Shown here: piece after piece, positions 47,123 through 55,260 of the stretch
How positions within the stretch are numbered: position 1 is the first letter of the stretch
Layout: every line of letters starts with the position of its first letter
Origin: an uncultured Erythrobacter sp.
Lineage (GTDB): Bacteria; Pseudomonadota; Alphaproteobacteria; Sphingomonadales; Sphingomonadaceae
Assembly (NCBI GenBank): GCA_947498065.1
Contig: CANMIS010000002.1
Span: 372,001-436,000, forward strand
Length of the DNA: 64,000 nucleotides
Direction of reading: 5' to 3'
Notes under the pieces: generated by a model
What the model was told of the DNA's origin: nothing
The model's input: the letters and a program-made list of their open reading frames with translations, nothing else
Database searches by the model: none
Position numbers and translations under genes: made by a program

Positions 47123-47158
47123 GCGCCGCGGTACCTGCATAACCCTAGCGAGGCTGAC

Positions 47159-47362
47159 ATGACCCTAGATATTGTTTTGCCTGCGTTTCTGCTGTTCGTC
47201 GCGATCACCGATATCCCGATTTTTCTGTTCATGCGGGCGCGCGGGATCATGCGCGACAATGTTGCCAACGCTCTCGCTTTTGCCTCACTTTCGCTTCCCT
47301 TGCTCGCTTATGTTATCCTGAATTTCGTCTTGCCGGATATCGGCGCAATCGAAGTGTTTTAG
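47159..47362 (+). CDS. Small membrane protein
   Basis: A 67-residue protein with two hydrophobic helices (about 4-24 and 40-58) separated by RARGIMRDN. The ATG has GAGGCTGAC upstream. No family is recognised. Next in a set of tiny membrane/lipoprotein genes with about 10-base spacing to the following one, suggesting an operon. Confidence 0.6.
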   Translation: MTLDIVLPAFLLFVAITDIPIFLFMRARGIMRDNVANALAFASLSLPLLAYVILNFVLPDIGAIEVF

Positions 47363-47372
47363 GACCGAAGTC

Positions 47373-47558
47373 ATGCAACCACAGATCTGGATCGGAATAG
47401 CCGGGACCATTTTTGCGCTCGCCTTTATCTTCAACGGGTGGCGCAGCAGCCGCGGCGATCAGTCCGGCCACGCGGCCAATGCTGGGCGGCTCCACATCGT
47501 TATGGGCCTCGTATTCCTGCCGTTCTTGTGGGTGGCGATTGTGGCGACGATGTCATGA
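47373..47558 (+). CDS. Small membrane protein
   Basis: A 61-residue protein with two hydrophobic helices (about 5-20 and 41-58). The intervening part is polar (WRSSRGDQSGHAANAGRLH). The stop overlaps the start of the next lipoprotein gene (ATGA), strongly suggesting co-translation. No family is recognised. Confidence 0.65.
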   Translation: MQPQIWIGIAGTIFALAFIFNGWRSSRGDQSGHAANAGRLHIVMGLVFLPFLWVAIVATMS

Positions 47559-47845
47559 GCGCGCTGCGGATCATCACAGCCGCTGGCCTGATCGTGCTGC
47601 TGTCGGCCTGCGCCAGTCAGATTGATGCCGGGGTCGCCGCCGATGAAGGCACGCCGGGTTTCCTATGGGGAATGTGGCATGGGTTCGTCTTCCCATGGGC
47701 CTGGATCGGCTCGCTTTTCAATCCAGACATCGCGGTCTACGCCGTGCCCAATAGGGGCGCGTGGTATGACTTGGGCTTTTTCCTCGGCATTACGGTGCTG
47801 GGTGGGGGAAGCTTCTTTGGATCAAAAAGCCGCAGCTCTGGCTAA
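47555..47845 (+). CDS. Small lipoprotein with membrane helix
   Basis: A 96-residue protein beginning with a lipobox (IVLLSAC, cysteine near 18), and containing WGMWHGFVFPWAWIG followed by a hydrophobic C-terminal segment (LGFFLGITVLGGGSFFG). It may be lipid-anchored and also inserted in a membrane. Overlap with the preceding gene supports expression as an operon. Function unknown. Confidence 0.67.
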   Translation: MSALRIITAAGLIVLLSACASQIDAGVAADEGTPGFLWGMWHGFVFPWAWIGSLFNPDIAVYAVPNRGAWYDLGFFLGITVLGGGSFFGSKSRSSG

Positions 47846-47865
47846 ACCCGCCGCGCGCGCACTTC

Positions 47866-49314
47866 TCACGCGCTAAGGCGCACCGGCTTTTCAACTTCGA
47901 CCACTTCGACCCGGTCCCGGCCGTTCCGCTTCGCATTGTAGAGCGCGGCGTCTGCCATTTCGATCAGATCTTCGCGCGGCAGGGCGGCATTGGCCGGCGC
48001 CAGGGCAACGCCCACAGATGTGGTGATGCGAGAGGCGCTGTTCACGTTTGCGGGCAGGGTCATATTCGCCACCGCATCGCGAACTTCCTCGGCCAGGCGC
48101 GCGGCATCGCCGGGTGCGCTCTCGCGGATGGCGGCGACAAATTCCTCCCCGCCGTAACGCGCGACGATCCCATCGCTGTCGCTGAACACGCGCTGCAATG
48201 CGCGCGCCACCAGCAGCAGGCATTGATCGCCCGCCTGATGGCCATTGGTGTCGTTGAACAATTTGAAGCTGTCGAGATCGATCATCATCACCGCCGTCCG
48301 CCCGCGTGACAGCATGGCGCCAGCATCATCGGCCTTGTTCGCGCGCGCGATCTTTTTGGCAAAGGCTTGCTCAAAATAGCGCCGATTGGCCATGCCGGTG
48401 AGCGGGTCTCGCTCTGACAAGTCGCGCAGGGCGCGGTTGGCCAAGGTCAGCTCGCGCGAGGTTTCTGCAGCGCGCAGGTTGAGCAGGAAATTGCGCTGGC
48501 GCAGGCGCTCAATCCGGAATGCCAGCGGCACCGTCGCGGCGGTCACCACGCAGAGCAGGAACAGATAATCGAGATAGGGCACATAGCCATAGGGGCTGGT
48601 CAGGATCACCGTGCCGAACGCGGCGGCGATAAAGGCGACGTTGAAGGCCAGCAGCTGACGCATGGAATAGGGCAGGATGATATTGGCAATGCCCACAATC
48701 AGCGCGGTCGCGGTGAGATAGCGCGCGGTGTTCTCCGCCGACATTTGCAGGCCTAAATAGACCATGATCACCGCAAAGGCGATCGGCGCCGCGCCCACAC
48801 ACACCGACATGATCCAGTGCCATCCGCGCGCGCCAGCGACCAGGCCGAGCACGGTGATCGGGATGATCGTCAATGCCCTCAGCCATGCTCCCGTCACAGC
48901 CGATTCCGGGTGGATCATAAAGTCGAGCGCAATCGTGAACACCGCGACTAGAAAGCCCAGCACGAGCAAAAACTGATGGTCCGATTTTTGCCGGGCCACG
49001 GTTGCGCGCGCATAATTCTGGCGGATCGCCAGGGGCCAGGATCGCTCCGCCGAGCCATCGCGGATCACCGCGTCGAGCGCGGCGGCATCGAGATAAGGCC
49101 CGCTGGTCTCTGCCGCGCGCGCTTGCGCATCGATCGCACCCTGAGCAGGCGCAATCGGAGCGGAGGAAAGCGCTTGCGGAGCCAGCTCAGACACCGGTTC
49201 AGGCGCACGGCCAGTCGCCGCATCCACGCGCCCGCCCGCATCCGCGCGGTCCGCGTTTCGCGCAGCGCGCGCCAGCCCACCATGCGCTGGAAAAAATTGC
49301 TGTAAAACTCCCAT
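47866..49314 (-). CDS. Membrane-bound GGDEF diguanylate cyclase
   Basis: A 482-residue enzyme that makes c-di-GMP from two GTP. About six membrane helices (roughly residues 128-275) precede a coiled-coil-like linker and the GGDEF domain with LTGMANRRYFEQAF, DLDSFKLFNDTNGHQAGD and the active site RYGGEEF. The RxxD inhibitory site is not evident. The N-terminal 90 residues are polar and may be a low-complexity cytoplasmic region. A plus-strand PilZ gene lies 740 bases away, so a local signalling pair is plausible. Confidence 0.88.
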   Translation of the reverse strand: MGVLQQFFPAHGGLARAARNADRADAGGRVDAATGRAPEPVSELAPQALSSAPIAPAQGAIDAQARAAETSGPYLDAAALDAVIRDGSAERSWPLAIRQNYARATVARQKSDHQFLLVLGFLVAVFTIALDFMIHPESAVTGAWLRALTIIPITVLGLVAGARGWHWIMSVCVGAAPIAFAVIMVYLGLQMSAENTARYLTATALIVGIANIILPYSMRQLLAFNVAFIAAAFGTVILTSPYGYVPYLDYLFLLCVVTAATVPLAFRIERLRQRNFLLNLRAAETSRELTLANRALRDLSERDPLTGMANRRYFEQAFAKKIARANKADDAGAMLSRGRTAVMMIDLDSFKLFNDTNGHQAGDQCLLLVARALQRVFSDSDGIVARYGGEEFVAAIRESAPGDAARLAEEVRDAVANMTLPANVNSASRITTSVGVALAPANAALPREDLIEMADAALYNAKRNGRDRVEVVEVEKPVRLSA

Positions 49315-49579
49315 TACCGCGCGACTAGCAAGAGGTGCTTAATTCTGGGTTAGTATCCCGTAATATGCTATAAGCTTTGTTCGCGCAGGCGGCGTAACTT
49401 GCATCAGACGCGCGTGTGCTCGTTGCATGGTCTGCAAGACTGCGGAAAGCCCTTAAGCGCTCGCACGGTTCGACTCACATTTTGCACGGTTTATCCCCGG
49501 CGTTGAGTCCATCCTTGCCTTCGTTTTCGTAGTTTGATTCCCTATAAGAGCTCAAGAACACCAATCTAAGGAACACCAC
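49315..49579. promoter_or_regulatory. Divergent region between the diguanylate cyclase and nrdB
   Basis: 265 bases that must hold promoters in both directions. A TATAAG-type -10 lies near 49541 before nrdB, and AAGGAACACCAC provides the nrdB ribosome-binding site. No convincing NrdR box pair was identified by eye. Confidence 0.4.
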
Positions 49580-50629
49580 ATGTCGTTGCTCGAAGCCCGT
49601 AAGACCTACAAGCCGTTCGAATATCCGTGGGCTTACGACTTTTGGAAACGTCAACAGCAGATCCACTGGATGCCAGAGGAAGTGCCGCTGGGTGAGGATT
49701 GCCGCGATTGGGCGCAAAAGATCACTGAGCACGAGCGCAATCTGCTCACGCAAATCTTCCGATTCTTCACTCAGGCCGACGTCGAAGTGCAGGATTGCTA
49801 TCACGACAAATATGGCCGGGTGTTCAAGCCGACCGAGATCAAAATGATGCTCACCGCCTTCTCCAATATGGAGACGGTGCACATCGCGGCGTACAGCCAC
49901 CTGCTCGACACGATCGGCATGCCGGAAAGCGAATATTCCGCCTTCCTCGAATATGAGGAAATGGCCGACAAGCACGATTACATGCAGCAATTCACCGTCG
50001 ACACCGACGAGGATATCGCCCGCACGCTCGCCATGTTCGGCGGCTTTACCGAAGGGCTGCAATTGTTCGCGAGCTTCGCGATGCTGATGAACTTCCCGCG
50101 CTTCAACAAGATGAAGGGCATGGGGCAAATCGTCAGCTGGTCCGTGCGCGATGAAACGCTGCACTGCGAAGGCATCATCAAGATGTTCCACACCTTCGTG
50201 GAGGAACGCGACTGCCTGACCAAGGCGGTGAAGGAAGACATCGTCGATGTCTGCCAGAAGTCCGTGCGCCTCGAAGATGCGTTCATCGACCTCGCGTTTG
50301 AAATGGGCCCGGTCAACGGGATGAGCGCGAAGGAAATCAAGAAGTACATCCGCTACATCGCCGATTGGCGCCTGGGCCAGCTAGGCCTCCAGCCGATTTA
50401 CATGATCGACGAGCACCCACTGCCATGGCTCAGCCCGCTGCTGAACGGCGTGGAGCACGCGAACTTCTTTGAAACCCGCGCGACCGAATATTCAAAAGGC
50501 GCGACCAAGGGCGACTGGAACACCGTGTGGTCCAGCTTCGACAACCGCCAAAAAGCCAACGCTGCAAACGAAGTGGCAGCGGACAGCGACGGCCCGGATA
50601 TGTTCGGAGAAACCGAAGCGGCGGAGTAA
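49580..50629 (+). CDS. nrdB: Ribonucleotide reductase class I, beta (small) subunit
   Basis: A 349-residue ferritin-like subunit generating the catalytic radical. The di-metal ligands are visible: Asp67 (FTQADVE), Glu98 and His101 (METVH), Glu158 (TEGLQLF), Glu192 and His195 (DETLHCEG). The radical tyrosine is present at Tyr105, four residues after His101, so it is a tyrosyl-radical type. The start is ATG behind AAGGAACACC. The partner nrdA lies 3.6 kb upstream. A low-GC gene begins 6 bases after the stop. Confidence 0.95.
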   Translation: MSLLEARKTYKPFEYPWAYDFWKRQQQIHWMPEEVPLGEDCRDWAQKITEHERNLLTQIFRFFTQADVEVQDCYHDKYGRVFKPTEIKMMLTAFSNMETVHIAAYSHLLDTIGMPESEYSAFLEYEEMADKHDYMQQFTVDTDEDIARTLAMFGGFTEGLQLFASFAMLMNFPRFNKMKGMGQIVSWSVRDETLHCEGIIKMFHTFVEERDCLTKAVKEDIVDVCQKSVRLEDAFIDLAFEMGPVNGMSAKEIKKYIRYIADWRLGQLGLQPIYMIDEHPLPWLSPLLNGVEHANFFETRATEYSKGATKGDWNTVWSSFDNRQKANAANEVAADSDGPDMFGETEAAE

Positions 50630-50635
50630 CGTGTT

Positions 50636-51595
50636 TTGTCTAATGCTGTAAAAGTGGATAGCGGGTCACAGCCTAAGTGCGGTATTATCATGCCTATTGC
50701 GGCAATGGGTGACTGCACCGAAACACATTGGACTGAAGTTCTAAATATCCTAACTGAAGCCGTTGAGGATGTGGGTTTTACCGCTGATATTGTTAGCAAT
50801 GCCGATGAAGTAACGGTTATACAAAAGACAATAGTCCAGAATTTGTATGAATTACCCGTAGTCGTTTGCGATGTTAGTCAGAAAAATCCGAACGTTATGT
50901 TTGAGCTCGGCATGAGGTTGGCATTCGATATGCCAACTATAATTGTAAAAGATGATCAGACATCATTTAGTTTTGATACCGGAGTTATCGAACACTTAGA
51001 ATATCCTCGCGATTTACGGTTCGCAAAAATTAATCAGTTCAAGGAGAAGCTTGGAAAGAAGGTGCGGGCGACCTTCGAAAAGAGAAGCTCTGAGCCTGAT
51101 TACTCAACCTTCCTCCGTCATTTCGGTCGCTTTGAAGTTGCTAAGTTAGAAACAACCGAAGTTACAGGGCAAGAATTCATCATGAATCAGCTCACTGAGA
51201 TTCGTGAAGAGATTTCTGAGATTGCATTGCCGCCTACTGCCCGACGCCCACTCGCATTTCCCGCTGGTCATGAAATTGATATTTGCTGTGGCCCTATGTC
51301 CGCTCAGCAAGTTGAAGAATTCGAGCAAGAAATGCGCTGCGACAACAGATTAAACGAGGTTAGGTCTGCAGAAATCGGCGATCATTTTCATCTGTATGCT
51401 GCTTCAGAATTCGATTCCATTTCACATCGTCGCGAATTGGAGAAGGACTACCAAAAGCGCGCACGAGATATCCATTCGCAGACACGTAGAAGAAAGCGGA
51501 CGAAAGCAGAGCGTAGTCTGGAAGCTATTCAGAATCACTTTCTCGAAGGCGAGCGACCTGAGAGTGATTTCGATGACTCAGCAGTCAACAGTTAA
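50636..51595 (+). CDS. Nucleoside 2-deoxyribosyltransferase/TIR-like domain protein, atypical composition
   Basis: A 319-residue protein of unknown function, visibly AT-richer than all neighbours, so likely acquired. The N-terminal half (about 14-130) carries VVVCDVSQKNPNVMFELGM (residues about 76-93), the D-x-[ST]-x-x-N-x-N-V-x-x-E-[LY]-G pattern seen in deoxyribosyltransferase-like and TIR-like N-glycosidase domains, with Glu90 as the expected catalytic residue. The C-terminal half is charged and basic (QTRRRKRTKAERS) and possibly coiled coil. It starts at TTG 6 bases after nrdB, probably using GGAG at the end of nrdB. Similar domains act as nucleotide-consuming effectors in phage defence; that role here is inference. 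Confidence 0.7.
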   Translation: MSNAVKVDSGSQPKCGIIMPIAAMGDCTETHWTEVLNILTEAVEDVGFTADIVSNADEVTVIQKTIVQNLYELPVVVCDVSQKNPNVMFELGMRLAFDMPTIIVKDDQTSFSFDTGVIEHLEYPRDLRFAKINQFKEKLGKKVRATFEKRSSEPDYSTFLRHFGRFEVAKLETTEVTGQEFIMNQLTEIREEISEIALPPTARRPLAFPAGHEIDICCGPMSAQQVEEFEQEMRCDNRLNEVRSAEIGDHFHLYAASEFDSISHRRELEKDYQKRARDIHSQTRRRKRTKAERSLEAIQNHFLEGERPESDFDDSAVNS

Positions 51596-51598
51596 CAC

Positions 51599-52213
51599 TC
51601 ACTCTTTGGTTACTCGACCGGGTCTATCTGCTTTTTTGAGCCCACCGCCCAGCAGCACCTTTGAATACCACACATGAAACGGGATCGCGGCTTTGACGAG
51701 CGGGCGGTCGGGCCGGGTTAGCCAGCTGCCAAACATCAAAACCGTGCTGCCCTCGCCGGGCTGAACCGACAGCCAGCTGGCGGTTGCGCCAGAGAAATCG
51801 CGCAGCAGGATTTGGGGGGTTTTTGTTTTCCGCACGCCATCCGGCGTGCGATCTCCTCGGCCCTCGCGGGCCTGCGGGCGCCCGCTTGGGCTTGCGGACC
51901 CTGCGGGTCCGTGCTCCGCGGCCAAGCCATCTGCATCAGCGTCCCAACGCTCCACCACATTCCAAGCTGCGAATTTCTGTACCTCGCCGCGCGCCAGCTT
52001 TGCCGCGTCATTATTGCTCGCGCCGCGTCCGATCAGGCCCAGCGCCAGCCGCTCTGGCCGGAACGCCATGCTGCAATAAAACCGCTCGATAAACGCCGCC
52101 AACGTCACCTCGCCCGGCACCGTGCGCGCAAAGCAATCGCGGTAGTCACCCGGCCCGCCAAATTCGGCGAGCAGGCTGCCCTGTGGCACATCGCATGCGG
52201 TCACCTTTGCCAT
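51599..52213 (-). CDS. Hypothetical protein containing a GC-rich palindromic insertion
   Basis: A 204-residue protein of no recognised family. Residues about 94-133 (GLAAEHGPAGSASPSGRPQA and the following DRTPDGVRK) are encoded by stacked palindromes and look foreign; removing them would join VVERWDADAD to PQILLRDFSGATASWL, which reads like the continuation of one beta-rich domain. The start is ATG at 52213; an upstream frame to 52309 lacks support. Its stop faces the stop of the atypical gene at 50636 with 3 bases between. Confidence 0.65.
   Translation of the reverse strand: MAKVTACDVPQGSLLAEFGGPGDYRDCFARTVPGEVTLAAFIERFYCSMAFRPERLALGLIGRGASNNDAAKLARGEVQKFAAWNVVERWDADADGLAAEHGPAGSASPSGRPQAREGRGDRTPDGVRKTKTPQILLRDFSGATASWLSVQPGEGSTVLMFGSWLTRPDRPLVKAAIPFHVWYSKVLLGGGLKKADRPGRVTKE
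51831..51911. repeat. Cluster of four palindromes inside a coding region
   Basis: Successive perfect hairpins: CGCACGCC-atcc-GGCGTGCG (51831-51850), GGCCC-tcgc-GGGCC (51859-51872), GCGGGCGCCCGC (51874-51885) and CGGACCC-tgc-GGGTCCG (51895-51911). They lie in frame within the gene at 51599-52213. The build resembles the palindromic elements of Rickettsia that insert into genes without breaking them; from memory, similar protein segments appear in other sphingomonads, but copy number here is not known. Confidence 0.75.
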
Positions 52214-52327
52214 CGGGCCAGCATAGACCCATCGCAAAACCATCCAAGTGCAATGCGCGCACCGCCCCTTGATTGCGCCTGACCCATGTGTATTGTCTAT
52301 ATAACACACCTTCAGGAGCCTTCATTC

Positions 52328-52936
52328 ATGTCTACCGTCCGCGTTTTGGCTGTCGCGCTGGCCCTAACCCCTATCATCGCGGCCGCGTCCGCCCCAGTGG
52401 CCGCGCGGGTCATCAGCCCCGCCGCGCCAATCCCGCCCATTGAGGAAGCGCGCACGCAAGTGATCGCCAATGACGGCGCGCTGTTCTGGGCCGCGTTTGA
52501 GGGATGCGATGCGGACCAGCTAGAGCCGCTGCTGCACAAGGATTTTCGCATGCTGCACGATCTGGGCGGCATGGTCGCATCAGACCGCGCGGGCTTTATC
52601 GGCATCGTGCGCGAGCAATGCGAGGCGCGCCAGCCGGGTGGCAAGAACCCTGGATATATGAACCGCCGCCTGCCTGTGCCGGGCACTCGGCAAATCACCC
52701 CGCTGGGCGATTGGGGCGTGCTGGAGCGCGGCTCTCACACGTTTCACGAACTGCGCCAGCGACCAGCCGGCACATATGGCGCGGATGATCCTGGCGGACC
52801 GGCCTGGGTTCAGGTCGGCGGTGCGCGCTATATCCATGTGTGGAAATGGGTGAAGCCAAAAGGGCGCTTTCGCTTGCTCGAAAGCCTCAGCATCGATCAC
52901 GGCGCCGCGCCGCCATATCCGCCAGTGGGCGAATAA
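52328..52936 (+). CDS. Exported DUF4440/SnoaL-like (NTF2-fold) protein
   Basis: A 202-residue protein with a signal peptide (VLAVALALTPIIAAASAPVAA). The mature domain of about 130 residues shows EEARTQVIANDGALFWAAFEGCD and LHKDFRMLHDLGG, typical of the DUF4440/SnoaL-like NTF2 fold, with a C-terminal GGARYIHVWKWVKPKG. AGGAG lies 8 bases before the ATG. Function unknown; members bind small ligands or are enzymes. Confidence 0.78.
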   Translation: MSTVRVLAVALALTPIIAAASAPVAARVISPAAPIPPIEEARTQVIANDGALFWAAFEGCDADQLEPLLHKDFRMLHDLGGMVASDRAGFIGIVREQCEARQPGGKNPGYMNRRLPVPGTRQITPLGDWGVLERGSHTFHELRQRPAGTYGADDPGGPAWVQVGGARYIHVWKWVKPKGRFRLLESLSIDHGAAPPYPPVGE

Positions 52937-53038
52937 AAAGCGGGGCAGGGGCTGCCTCTTTTGCGCGGCTTCTCGGGCAACAGGCGGAACGCAACGCTAC
53001 GTTTGTTGTTGGTGAAGGGAGACATATAGGAGAACGCC

Positions 53039-53329
53039 ATGCGAAAGCGCATCAATTCAAAATCGCCCGCCCTCATCACCGCTCTGGGCCTGTCACTGAC
53101 TTTGGCCGCATGCAGCGGCGCGGCAGACGACACCGCAGCCGAGGCGGAACCAGCAGAAATGCAGGGCATTGAAGAGGCGATTGAAGCCAATGACACAGTG
53201 ACCGGCGCCGAAATCGAAGAGGCTGTGCCCGGCGTAGAAGGCGCAGCGCCCGAAGGCGACACGCCCAACACCGCCGACCTGGAAGAGCCGGAAAATCTCA
53301 ACACCAACGAAATCGGCGAAGATCAGTAG
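53039..53329 (+). CDS. Small acidic lipoprotein
   Basis: A 96-residue protein with a signal peptide ending LTLAAC and a very acidic, apparently disordered mature part (EAEPAEMQGIEEAIEAND and further Glu/Asp-rich sequence). AGGAGAA precedes the ATG. No family is recognised. It resembles the small acidic lipoproteins common in Erythrobacter-type genomes. Confidence 0.68.
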   Translation: MRKRINSKSPALITALGLSLTLAACSGAADDTAAEAEPAEMQGIEEAIEANDTVTGAEIEEAVPGVEGAAPEGDTPNTADLEEPENLNTNEIGEDQ

Positions 53330-53373
53330 CGCCTAGCGGCTCTATCGCCGGAGCATGTTGAAAGCATGGATTC

Positions 53374-53401
53374 GCGGCCGCGCCGGTTAGAGCGCGGCCG
53401 C
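53374..53401. terminator. Shared hairpin between convergent genes
   Basis: GCGGCCGCGC-cggttaga-GCGCGGCCGC forms a perfect 10-bp stem between the stops at 53329 (plus) and 53416 (minus), but no T-run follows on either strand. It could act as a bidirectional transcript end with help from other factors. Confidence 0.45.
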
Positions 53402-53415
53402 CAAACCACCGCGCC

Positions 53416-54258
53416 TTAGCGGCGCTTTTTCTTGGCGTAGACGCCTGACTTTTTCTCAACCCATTCGGCAAAATCGAGCGAGTAGGCCATGCGCAGCTCG
53501 GTCTGAGCCGCTGCGATCATGCTCTCATCCTTGGGCGGGAATTCCTCCAGGGGGTTCTTCACCTGCCCCTTGCCCTTGGTCACCAAAGTGTCGCCATCAT
53601 ACTTATGGAACACCCAGCCGGTGAACAGGTTCGATCCGTACATCATCGCCTTGTGATAGAAGATGTGGGTCGTCACCAGCTCTGCGTAACAGGGATTGGT
53701 GCTGTCGGTCAGGCGCTGGCCGCGTTTGATCTTGCGGTTCATCGCCTTGACCTCGGCCTTCAGCTCATCATTGCCTTTCAGGTCTTCGTTCCACGGCGTT
53801 GGCTCGTGCATGATGACTTCATATTCTGCCGGTGAGAGCTTTAGCTTTTCCAGATAATCGAGCTTCTCCAGCTCCTGGATCTGCACCTCCGGGCCGAGAT
53901 ATTCGCGCATCAGATCCTTGATCGTCGTGACTTTGCCTTTGTTGCCTTCCTGATCGATCAGAGCGCCAATCGCGCCGAACCCGCTGAGCAGGCCCATCTT
54001 GATGCCGAGATAATTTTCGGTCGGCCAGACATGCAGCTCGCATGGCTTGGTTGCTTCTGTCTCTCGCAGGGCTCCGGCGACGGCCTCTGCGGTGGCATCC
54101 GCTGCTTCTTGCGTGGCTGCATCCGTTGCTACTTCGGCAACAGCCTCTGGCGCTGCGACGTCGGCCACCGCCTCTGTGTCCTGCGCGGCGGCACCAGAGC
54201 TGTACCCTGCGCCGACCAAAGCGAGCGCGAGCGCACCCGTTAAGTGAATGGTTTTCAT
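53416..54258 (-). CDS. Hypothetical exported protein
   Basis: A 280-residue protein with a signal peptide (ALALALVGAGYSSGAAA), then a long Ala/Glu-rich helical region (about 28-70) and a C-terminal domain with two cysteines (ATKPCELHVWPTENYLG; TNPCYAELVTTHIFYHK) and a basic tail (KKSGVYAKKKRR). The cysteines may pair. No family is recognised. A T-run terminator candidate for the neighbouring gene lies just upstream of its start. Confidence 0.68.
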   Translation of the reverse strand: MKTIHLTGALALALVGAGYSSGAAAQDTEAVADVAAPEAVAEVATDAATQEAADATAEAVAGALRETEATKPCELHVWPTENYLGIKMGLLSGFGAIGALIDQEGNKGKVTTIKDLMREYLGPEVQIQELEKLDYLEKLKLSPAEYEVIMHEPTPWNEDLKGNDELKAEVKAMNRKIKRGQRLTDSTNPCYAELVTTHIFYHKAMMYGSNLFTGWVFHKYDGDTLVTKGKGQVKNPLEEFPPKDESMIAAAQTELRMAYSLDFAEWVEKKSGVYAKKKRR

Positions 54259-54388
54259 AGATAGTCCCCCTTTAATTCCCCGCTGGAAGACTAATCAGGC
54301 GATTTGCGCAAATCAAGACCGCTGCTTTCCTACAGAGGCCATGCGCGGGTACATGGCGCGGATGGACCACGCGCAGCTTCAATCGGAA

Positions 54389-54410
54389 AAAGCGATTAAA
54401 CGGGCGCTTT
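54389..54410 (-). terminator. Possible intrinsic terminator
   Basis: On the minus strand AAAGCG-cccgtttaat-CGCTTT-TT, a 6-bp stem with T-run, about 100 bases beyond the stop of the gene at 54508-55221. The stem is weak and the distance long, so it is a moderate candidate. Confidence 0.4.
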
Positions 54411-54507
54411 GTGATCGATTGGATTTAAGCGCTAAGACTGTGTTCCAGGCGTTCCAAGCGTGGCTCAGCAGCGACGAACCGAGTACGGGCGCGAGTGCGG
54501 CGTGCGG

Positions 54508-55221
54508 CTACACCTGGCCCCAAGCGGCGGGCGGGGCCTCAACCTCATTGGCGAGGTCGAACTCGACCCGGAAGGTGCGGCCTAGGTAGCGGGCCTCGCA
54601 CGAGCCCTCGTCGCTTTTGGGGCGGCCCATGCGGATCGGGCGGGTGAGGGTGTAGGCAAAGGTGGGCGTCTCGCTGCCCGCTGGGTCGACCTCAACGCTC
54701 CAGGTGTTGACGATGGAGGCGCAATAGGCGCCGTCGAACTCAGGGCGCTCAAACAGGGCGATGCTCTCGGCATCGACGGGGAACTCCTGACGCATCGCGG
54801 TGCCAGCATCGGCTGTGTCGCCGCCATACATGGTGACCGCGTCCTCCTCGCCGTCTTCATGGCGGTGGTCATGCTTGAGGCGCAGGCCAGCGTCGGTCTT
54901 GGTGATCAGCCAGGTGCGCGATCGGTCCCATACGCCGGGCTCGGTCTCGATGTGAAAGGGGATGGCGATGCGCGTGTCGCTGCATTCGCGGACCTGCATG
55001 ACCATGGCCTTGCCGACGAAGTCTGCATCCGCTTCGTCTTCGCTGGTGAGCTGGCCGGCATAGGCCTTGCCGCAGTGGGTTGAGAGTGCGGCCCAGAACT
55101 CGGCTTGCGTGTCAGCGCCCGCCGCGGGCGATGCGGCGTCGCCATCGGCTGGCTGGGTGCAAGTGGCGGTGAGCGCGAGGGCGGCGATGCCGGTGGCGGC
55201 GAATCTGAGGCTTGTGATCAT
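54508..55221 (-). CDS. Hypothetical lipoprotein
   Basis: A 237-residue protein whose signal peptide ends LALTATC (lipobox). The mature part has several cysteines (STHCGKAYAGQL, RECSDTRIAIPF, AYCASIVNTW, GSCEARYLGR) that could form two disulfides, and HDHRHEDGEEDA. No family is recognised. It lies 39 bases before the start of a minus-strand nuclease gene but in its own frame; the gap suggests separate transcription. Confidence 0.68.
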   Translation of the reverse strand: MITSLRFAATGIAALALTATCTQPADGDAASPAAGADTQAEFWAALSTHCGKAYAGQLTSEDEADADFVGKAMVMQVRECSDTRIAIPFHIETEPGVWDRSRTWLITKTDAGLRLKHDHRHEDGEEDAVTMYGGDTADAGTAMRQEFPVDAESIALFERPEFDGAYCASIVNTWSVEVDPAGSETPTFAYTLTRPIRMGRPKSDEGSCEARYLGRTFRVEFDLANEVEAPPAAWGQV

Positions 55222-55260
55222 GCCACTTGGTATCAGCGCGGCCCGCTTAGCGCCACCCGC

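Noticed and set aside
54353-54589. Possible small plus-strand gene
   Set aside because: Starts inside a gap and runs antisense into the lipoprotein gene; no ribosome-binding site and no recognisable end.
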